Shown here piece after piece: positions 49,909 to 55,160 of a DNA stretch of 55,160 nucleotides. The DNA is taken from assembly GCA_027064095.1 (NCBI GenBank), contig JAMOQI010000029.1, positions 1-55,160 of the forward strand, read 5' to 3'. Position 1 is the first letter of the stretch; each line of letters starts with the position of its first letter. This stretch comes from Bacteroidales bacterium. Its GTDB lineage: Bacteria; Bacteroidota; Bacteroidia; Bacteroidales; UBA1556. Both the position numbers and the translations under genes were made by a program. The notes beneath the pieces were generated by a model. The model did not search any database and had not been told where the DNA came from. It was given only the letters and a program-made list of their open reading frames with translations.

Positions 49909-50538
49909 TTATTTGCTAAACAATTTATCTAATTCACTAAAAGAACTTTCTGCAATAATCAATCTATATGCATTTAAAATATCATATGTATTAATACTGT
50001 CAGCAGCAACAACTTTAGCGCCTTGTATATTACGTGATGACAAATAAACATTTTCTTTGATATCAGGTAAAACTAATAAAGTTTTTCTACCATTAAGATC
50101 AAAATTATTTAACATCTCTAAATATTTCTTAGTTTTAGGAGTTTCAAAATTGAAATCTTCAACTACTAAAATCTCGTTAGCCTTAGCTTTATGTGACAAT
50201 GCAGAAACACGAGCTAACTTACGTAATTTTTTATTCAATTTAAAACTATAAGAACGTGGATGAGGTCCAAATGCACGAGCTCCACCTCTTAAGATAGGAC
50301 TTTTAATATCTCCCATACGAGCTGTACCTGTTCCTTTTTGACGCTTCAATTTTCTAGTACTCCCAGATAATTGAGAGCGCTCTTTTGAACTATGCGTTCC
50401 TTGTCTTTTATTTGCTTGAATTAATTTCACATCCAAGTATATAGCATGGTCGTTTGGCTCTATCCCAAATATATTGTCATTTAATGACACTTTACGACCC
50501 GCCTCTTTTCCTGATATATTATATACTGCTAATTCCAT
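49909..50538 (-). CDS. rplD: 50S ribosomal protein L4
   Basis: 209 aa. The tunnel loop [18 protein letters not shown] and [15 protein letters not shown] are intact. Its start overlaps the rplC stop region by 10 nt. In E. coli L4 represses its own S10 operon; whether this holds here is unknown. Confidence 0.97.
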   Translation of the reverse strand: MELAVYNISGKEAGRKVSLNDNIFGIEPNDHAIYLDVKLIQANKRQGTHSSKERSQLSGSTRKLKRQKGTGTARMGDIKSPILRGGARAFGPHPRSYSFKLNKKLRKLARVSALSHKAKANEILVVEDFNFETPKTKKYLEMLNNFDLNGRKTLLVLPDIKENVYLSSRNIQGAKVVAADSINTYDILNAYRLIIAESSFSELDKLFSK

Positions 50539-51152
50539 CTTTCTACAATTACGTATGAACCATTAGGACCAGGTACTGAACCTTTAACAATCAATAAATT
50601 CTTATCGGCAACGACTTTTAGCACTTCGAGGTTAATCATTTTAACTCTATTACCTCCAGTACGTCCGGCCATACGCATACCTTTAAATACACGTGATGGA
50701 TAAGAACTTGCTCCAATAGAACCAGGAGCTCTTAATCTATTATGTTGTCCGTGGGTTGCATCATTAACACCTTTAAAGTTATAACGTTTAACAACACCTT
50801 GAAATCCTTTACCTTTAGAAACACCAACAACATCAACAAATTCGCCTTCAGCAAAAACATCAACATTCACAGTTTCACCTAATTGACGTTTATCAGCGAA
50901 ACGAGTAAATTCAACAAGCATACGTTTAGGAGTTGTTCCTGCTTTTTTAAAGTGTCCCATCATAGCTTTAGGAGTATTTTTCTCCTTAGCTTCATCATAA
51001 GCAAGTTGAATAGCCTCATAGCCATCAACTTCCTTAGTTTTTACTTGTGTCACTACACAAGGACCAGCTTCGATAACAGTGCATGGTAAATTTTTACCAG
51101 AGGCATCAAATAAGCTAGTCATACCTACTTTCTTTCCAATTATTCCTGACAT
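50529..51152 (-). CDS. rplC: 50S ribosomal protein L3
   Basis: 207 aa. [16 protein letters not shown] start; loop [16 protein letters not shown] and [13 protein letters not shown] reach toward the peptidyl-transferase centre. Overlaps rplD by 10 nt. Confidence 0.97.
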   Translation of the reverse strand: MSGIIGKKVGMTSLFDASGKNLPCTVIEAGPCVVTQVKTKEVDGYEAIQLAYDEAKEKNTPKAMMGHFKKAGTTPKRMLVEFTRFADKRQLGETVNVDVFAEGEFVDVVGVSKGKGFQGVVKRYNFKGVNDATHGQHNRLRAPGSIGASSYPSRVFKGMRMAGRTGGNRVKMINLEVLKVVADKNLLIVKGSVPGPNGSYVIVERWN

Positions 51153-51173
51153 TTTCTAAATGTTAAATTAAAT

Positions 51174-51479
51174 TTAGACTTTGATTTCAACTTCAACACC
51201 ACTAGGAAGTTCTAACTTCATAAGTGCATCAATAGTATTAGATGTAGTGCTATATATATCTAAAAGACGTTTATAAGTAGAGTACTCAAACTGCTCACGT
51301 GCTTTTTTGTTCACGAAAGTTGAGCGCAATACAGTGTAAATCTTTTTGTTGGTAGGCAATGGTATAGGACCATTAACTACGGCACCAGTAGATTTTACAG
51401 TTTTAACGATTTTTGCAGCAGACTTATCTACTAAGTTGTAATCGTAAGACTTAAGTTTTATTCTTATTTTCTGACTCAT
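51174..51479 (-). CDS. rpsJ: 30S ribosomal protein S10
   Basis: 101 aa. [20 protein letters not shown] and [23 protein letters not shown]. Also the NusG/NusB antitermination partner. It directly follows fusA by 15 nt, without the tuf gene found there in proteobacteria. Confidence 0.98.
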   Translation of the reverse strand: MSQKIRIKLKSYDYNLVDKSAAKIVKTVKSTGAVVNGPIPLPTNKKIYTVLRSTFVNKKAREQFEYSTYKRLLDIYSTTSNTIDALMKLELPSGVEVEIKV

Positions 51480-51494
51480 ATCTATATACGATAT

Positions 51495-53576
51495 TTATTT
51501 ATTGATAATTTCTTCTGTTATTGTATCCGGTACTTGATCGTAATGATCGAATGTCATTGTTGATGTAGCACGTCCTGAAGAAATAGTTCTTAAGGAAGTA
51601 ACATATCCAAACATATTTGAAAGCGGCACCATTGCATTGATAATTTGAGTACCATCTTTAGCAACAACACCATCAACCATACCACGACGTTTATTCAAGT
51701 CACCAATTATATCTCCCATATATTCATCCGGAGTAACAACCTCGACTTTCATAATAGGCTCAAGTAAAGCTTTTTTAAGTTTTGCTGTCGCATTTCTGAA
51801 TCCCACTTTAGCGGCCAATTCAAATGATAACTGATCGGAATCCACAGGGTGGAAAGACCCAAAAAACAGACGAACTTTTAAGTTATCTAATTCGTATCCA
51901 GCAAGAGGTCCATTCTGCATAGCGGCTTCAAAACCTTTCTTAACTGAAGGAATAAATTCTTTTGGAATAACACCTCCCTTAATTTGATCAATAAATTGCA
52001 AGCCTTCAACTCCTTTATCTGCAGGTCCAATCTCAAATTGAATATCTGCAAATTTACCACGTCCACCAGACTGTTTCTTATAAACTTCTCTAAATTCACC
52101 AGAAGTTAATACAGCTTCTTTATATGCAACTTGAGGTTGACCTTGATTACATTCAACTTTAAACTCACGTTGTAGACGATCAATTAGTATATCAAGATGA
52201 AGCTCACCCATACCACTAATGATAGTTTGACCGGTTTCTTCATCAGTACGAACTTTAAAAGTAGGATCTTCCTCAGCTAATTTAGCTAAAGCTACACCAA
52301 GTTTATCTATATCCTTCTGAGTTTTAGGTTCAATAGCTATACTAATAACAGGGTCAGGAAATTCCATTGACTCCAGTATAATAGGATTACTTTCATTACA
52401 AAGTGTATCACCTGTACGAATAGTTTTAAACCCTACAGCTGCTCCAATATCTCCAGCCTCAATTTTATCAAGAGGATTTTGTTTATTGGCATGCATTTGC
52501 ATAATTCTAGAAATACGCTCTTTTTTACCTGTTGAAGCATTTAGAACATAAGAACCAGATTCTAATGTTCCTGAATAAACTCTAAAGAATGCGATACGAC
52601 CAACGAAAGGGTCAGTAGCAATTTTAAAAGCTAAAGCAGAAAATGGTTCTTTACTATCGGCTTTTCTCAATTCAGTTTTCTCAGTGTCAGGATTGAATCC
52701 TTCCACAGCATCAATATCTAAAGGGCTAGGCAAAAACTCAATAATTGCATCCAAAAGCATCTGAACACCTTTATTCTTAAAGGCAGAACCACACATTACC
52801 GGAGTAATACGCATATCTATTGTAGCTCTACGTATATGCTCAAGCATTTCTTCTTCAGTAATCGAATCGGGATCTTCCATATACTTTTCCAAAAGCTCAT
52901 CACTTTCTTCGGCAACACCCTCTACCAATTGCATTCTATACTTATTAGCTGTCTCAACTAAATCTTCAGGAATTGGTATTTCATTAATGTTTACACCTTG
53001 GTCAGTATCATCCCAAACAAAAGCTTTGTTGGTAATTAAATCAACAACACCTTTAAAATTTTCTTCAGATCCAATTGGAATTTGAAGAGGAACAGGATTA
53101 GCTTTAAGTCTTTCACGGATTTGCTCTACAACCTGAAAAAAGTCAGCACCAGAGCGGTCCATTTTATTAACAAAACTAAGTCGTGGAACTTTATATTTTG
53201 TAGCTTGACGCCACACAGTTTCTGATTGAGGCTCAACACCACCTACGGCACAAAATAAAGCTACAGCACCATCAAGAACACGTAATGAACGCTCTACCTC
53301 TACAGTAAAGTCAACGTGACCCGGAGTATCAATAATATTGATTTTATGTTGATTATCTTTATGATTCCAAAAAACAGTAGTTGCAGCAGATGTAATAGTT
53401 ATACCACGCTCTTGCTCTTGAACCATCCAGTCCATAGTAGCAGCACCATCATGCACCTCGCCAATTTTATAGCTTTTACCGGTATAATAAAGAATTCTCT
53501 CTGTAGTAGTAGTCTTTCCCGCATCAATGTGGGCCATTATACCAATATTTCTTGTATGTTTTAAATTACTTGACAT
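51495..53576 (-). CDS. fusA: elongation factor G
   Basis: 693 aa translocase GTPase. G1 [16 protein letters not shown]3 DTPGHVDFT and G4 NKMDRSGAD are intact, followed by domain II, the G'-type insert and domains III-V with [13 protein letters not shown]-type segments. It moves tRNAs and mRNA after peptide transfer. Between rpsG (21 nt) and rpsJ (15 nt). Confidence 0.98.
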   Translation of the reverse strand: MSSNLKHTRNIGIMAHIDAGKTTTTERILYYTGKSYKIGEVHDGAATMDWMVQEQERGITITSAATTVFWNHKDNQHKINIIDTPGHVDFTVEVERSLRVLDGAVALFCAVGGVEPQSETVWRQATKYKVPRLSFVNKMDRSGADFFQVVEQIRERLKANPVPLQIPIGSEENFKGVVDLITNKAFVWDDTDQGVNINEIPIPEDLVETANKYRMQLVEGVAEESDELLEKYMEDPDSITEEEMLEHIRRATIDMRITPVMCGSAFKNKGVQMLLDAIIEFLPSPLDIDAVEGFNPDTEKTELRKADSKEPFSALAFKIATDPFVGRIAFFRVYSGTLESGSYVLNASTGKKERISRIMQMHANKQNPLDKIEAGDIGAAVGFKTIRTGDTLCNESNPIILESMEFPDPVISIAIEPKTQKDIDKLGVALAKLAEEDPTFKVRTDEETGQTIISGMGELHLDILIDRLQREFKVECNQGQPQVAYKEAVLTSGEFREVYKKQSGGRGKFADIQFEIGPADKGVEGLQFIDQIKGGVIPKEFIPSVKKGFEAAMQNGPLAGYELDNLKVRLFFGSFHPVDSDQLSFELAAKVGFRNATAKLKKALLEPIMKVEVVTPDEYMGDIIGDLNKRRGMVDGVVAKDGTQIINAMVPLSNMFGYVTSLRTISSGRATSTMTFDHYDQVPDTITEEIINK

Positions 53577-53597
53577 CTTTCTATTTGCTATACAAAA

Positions 53598-54068
53598 TTA
53601 GAATCTAAAATGCGAGAATGCCTTATTAGCTTCAGCCATACGGTGAGTATCCTCTTTCTTCTTAAAAGCGGTACCTTCTTCTTTATAGGCTGACATAATT
53701 TCACCTGCCAATTTTTGTGCCATTGACTTTTCGTGACGTTTACGAGCAGCTCCGATAAGAGCTTTAATACCGATTGATTGTTTACGAGCGGGATAAATCT
53801 CTGTTGGGATTTGGAAAGTAGCACCACCAATACGACGACTCTTAACCTCAACGGCTGGAGTTACATTAGTAAGTGCTTTCTTAAATACCTCAACTGGATT
53901 CTCCTCTTTCATTCGCTCTTGAACTATGTCCATAGCATCATAAAAGATTCTATAGGATGTATTCTTCTTTCCTTGAACCATCATATTATTAACGAATTTT
54001 GTAACCAAAACATCATTAAATTTTGGATCTGGAAGAGTAATTCTTTTCTTTGGCTTCTGTTTTCTCAT
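53598..54068 (-). CDS. rpsG: 30S ribosomal protein S7
   Basis: 156 aa. [19 protein letters not shown] and [19 protein letters not shown]. It nucleates the 30S head and is the translational repressor of the str operon in E. coli. 31 nt after rpsL. Confidence 0.98.
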   Translation of the reverse strand: MRKQKPKKRITLPDPKFNDVLVTKFVNNMMVQGKKNTSYRIFYDAMDIVQERMKEENPVEVFKKALTNVTPAVEVKSRRIGGATFQIPTEIYPARKQSIGIKALIGAARKRHEKSMAQKLAGEIMSAYKEEGTAFKKKEDTHRMAEANKAFSHFRF

Positions 54069-54099
54069 TTTACACCTTAATTAAATAATGTAATAAATA

Positions 54100-54477
54100 T
54101 TACTTCTTCTTAGGACGCTTAGTTCCATATTTAGAACGACGCTGAGTACGTCCATCTACTCCAAGAGTATCTAATGCACCACGCACGATATGATAACGTA
54201 CACCTGGTAAATCTTTCACTCTACCACCACGAATCAACACTATTGAGTGTTCTTGTAAATTGTGACCTTCACCAGGAATATAGGCATTTACCTCTTTTCC
54301 ATTTGTTAGACGTACACGAGCAACTTTACGCATTGCTGAATTAGGCTTCTTAGGAGTAGTAGTATAAACACGTACGCATACACCACGGCGTTGAGGACAT
54401 GAGTCCAAAGCTGGAGCCTTGCTCTTATCAGTCAGCTTTTTGCGACCTTTTCTGATTAACTGTTGTATTGTTGGCAT
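54100..54477 (-). CDS. rpsL: 30S ribosomal protein S12
   Basis: 125 aa. [17 protein letters not shown] (Lys43/Lys44) and [17 protein letters not shown] are the decoding-centre loops, with the ordinary lysines at the positions where streptomycin-resistance changes occur. First gene of the supercluster, led by a good promoter about 65 nt upstream of the start. Confidence 0.98.
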   Translation of the reverse strand: MPTIQQLIRKGRKKLTDKSKAPALDSCPQRRGVCVRVYTTTPKKPNSAMRKVARVRLTNGKEVNAYIPGEGHNLQEHSIVLIRGGRVKDLPGVRYHIVRGALDTLGVDGRTQRRSKYGTKRPKKK

Positions 54478-54544
54478 AATTTAATAATAAACTATTTGCT
54501 TCTATTAATTTTATGTTATTAAAACCCTTGTTTAAAAGGGAGTG

Positions 54545-54577
54545 CAAAAGTACAATTTAATTCTTAATAATCAACAA
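54545..54577 (-). promoter_or_regulatory. promoter of the rpsL-rplQ supercluster
   Basis: Minus-strand -7 box TACTTTTG (54545-54552) and -33 TTG (54572-54574, within a TTGTTG at 54572-54577), separated by 19 nt, match the Bacteroidetes consensus. The leader would be about 60 nt and start with a small CCCTT/AAGGG hairpin (54525-54540). Confidence 0.75.
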
Positions 54578-54686
54578 CTTATAAAAATAAATGTTACACC
54601 TTTATAAATCTTTTATTCTCAGTATATTACAAATATTTAAATAAGTGTAATGTAGTACTATTTAATAAATTATTAAGTAAAAATTG

Positions 54687-54823
54687 ATAGGTTGGACACG
54701 TATTCAGACCACATAGAGCAATTTTAGTCTCTATTTTGGAACCTATTACGGCCTGTCCTTATCAGGTTCCTAACAATTAATATCTTACTTTGCTTTAGAT
54801 GAGCTATTTTTCTCATTTAAAGC
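54687..54823 (-). ncRNA. candidate structured leader or small RNA upstream of rpsL
   Basis: Reading the minus strand: hairpin 1 at 54823-54792 (GCTTTA and ATGAG pairing with CTCAT and TAAAGC); hairpin 2 at 54770-54738 (GGAACCT with AGGTTCC); hairpin 3 at 54734-54713 (ATAGAG with CTCTAT). ATAGGTT (54746-54740) can instead pair with AACCTAT (54693-54687), which is followed by CAATTTTT. Hairpin 2 and this last helix exclude each other, as in an attenuator. I could not match it to a named RNA family. Confidence 0.5.
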
Positions 54824-54828
54824 GGCTG

Positions 54829-54856
54829 CAAATATATAAATTATTTTTATTCACAA
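54829..54856 (-). promoter_or_regulatory. promoter of the candidate structured RNA
   Basis: Minus-strand TATATTTG (54829-54836) with TTG (54854-54856) 17 nt further upstream fits the Bacteroidetes pattern; transcription would begin near 54822, at the first hairpin. Confidence 0.55.
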
Positions 54857-55071
54857 TATGTTTTTGAAAAATATTTTGAAATATTTTATCACCTACCATA
54901 AATAACAGATAATTAAGATATTTGATTACACCTTAGCACTAAAAATATCCAATTATTAATTTATACCGCTCTAAAAAAAAATAAATTGAACACCCAATAA
55001 GTTTCTTAATTAATACAAATTAATAAGTTTTAGAAAGGAGCTATTTTGAGGCTGATTAGTTTTCTAATAAA

Positions 55072-55160
55072 TTAGGGAGGAAACTCTCTACCACTTGCTG
55101 AATTACAATATCTGGGTTTTCTCTTTATTATATCTTCATTTAGTTTATGTTTCCACACAT
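55072..55160 (-). CDS. possible C-terminal end of an unidentified gene, cut by the window edge
   Basis: A minus-strand frame is open from the right edge to a TAA at 55072-55074, giving about 28 residues that end YCNSASGREFPP. Codon use resembles the surrounding genes and the ending looks protein-like, but nothing identifies it. It may be a real upstream gene or chance. Confidence 0.35.
   Translation of the reverse strand, partial: VWKHKLNEDIIKRKPRYCNSASGREFPP

Larger units (their letters stand above)
54478..55071. other. long non-coding region upstream of rpsL
   Basis: 594 nt without a supported gene. It contains the rpsL promoter, a hairpin-rich segment at 54687-54823 with its own promoter, and AT-rich DNA between about 54857 and 55071 in which I see nothing definite. 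The rpoB-rpoC genes often found upstream of rpsL are not here. Confidence 0.8.

Noticed and set aside
54687-54823. tRNA, SRP RNA or tmRNA upstream of rpsL
   Set aside because: No cloverleaf with a T-loop, no SRP tetraloop core, and no tag-peptide frame could be found; the helices fit a leader or unassigned RNA better.

Overview
The window is a stretch of AT-rich chromosome from a member of the Bacteroidetes, most likely a Bacteroidales-like fermentative anaerobe. The evidence is: type IX secretion genes (porV, gldJ, porP-like, porU) and a cargo protein with a C-terminal sorting domain; the Bacteroidetes promoter box TAnnTTTG ahead of many genes; fusA running straight into rpsJ without tuf; a cysteine-free L36; and an L17 with a charged tail, with eno following. 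No rRNA, tRNA, transposase gene or CRISPR array was seen.

Layout. 1-2.5 kb: the 3' part of a gamma-glutamyl-GABA hydrolase-type amidotransferase and a PlsC-type acyltransferase (+), then a 640-nt gene-free stretch packed with palindromes and bounded by two identical 55-bp repeats. 2.5-5.3 kb (-): a two-gene citrate lyase operon, a CitD-CitE fusion followed by CitF. 5.5-9.5 kb (-): a 947-residue T9SS cargo with Asp-box repeats, a small outer-membrane protein and a 43-residue lipoprotein. 9.6-11.8 kb (-): two tandem butyrate kinases, one with a degenerate phosphate-binding motif. 12.1-13.4 kb (+): glyA. 13.5-14.3 kb (-): an outer-membrane barrel.

14.7-28.6 kb is a T9SS neighbourhood. porV (TTG start) is translationally linked to ispF and mobA (+). 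An MscS channel and a TonB receptor with the CxxxM/HxM copper-site pattern of OprC, plus a lipoprotein, lie on (-). porP-like and gldJ (-) are divergent from porU (+). 28.6-32 kb (-): a TPR histidine kinase, rimM and a TrmN6-like methyltransferase, closely packed. 32.4-36.4 kb (-): gcvT, then eno with an overlapping thioredoxin-fold lipoprotein gene.

36.5-54.5 kb (-) is one continuous str-S10-spc-alpha ribosomal supercluster read from rpsL to rplQ. It includes fusA, secY, map, infA and rpoA, and two short genes (rpmJ, rpmD). A strong promoter lies before rpsL. Further upstream is a second promoter followed by a segment able to form several helices, two of them mutually exclusive, which is a candidate leader or small RNA.

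Functionally, the cargo protein would use the SprA/PorV/PorU route whose parts are encoded nearby. Citrate lyase and butyrate kinases point to organic-acid fermentation. The rest is housekeeping translation and transcription. The least explained items are the palindrome cluster at 1.9-2.5 kb, the structured segment before rpsL, the CitDE fusion with a shifted serine, and the second butyrate kinase.
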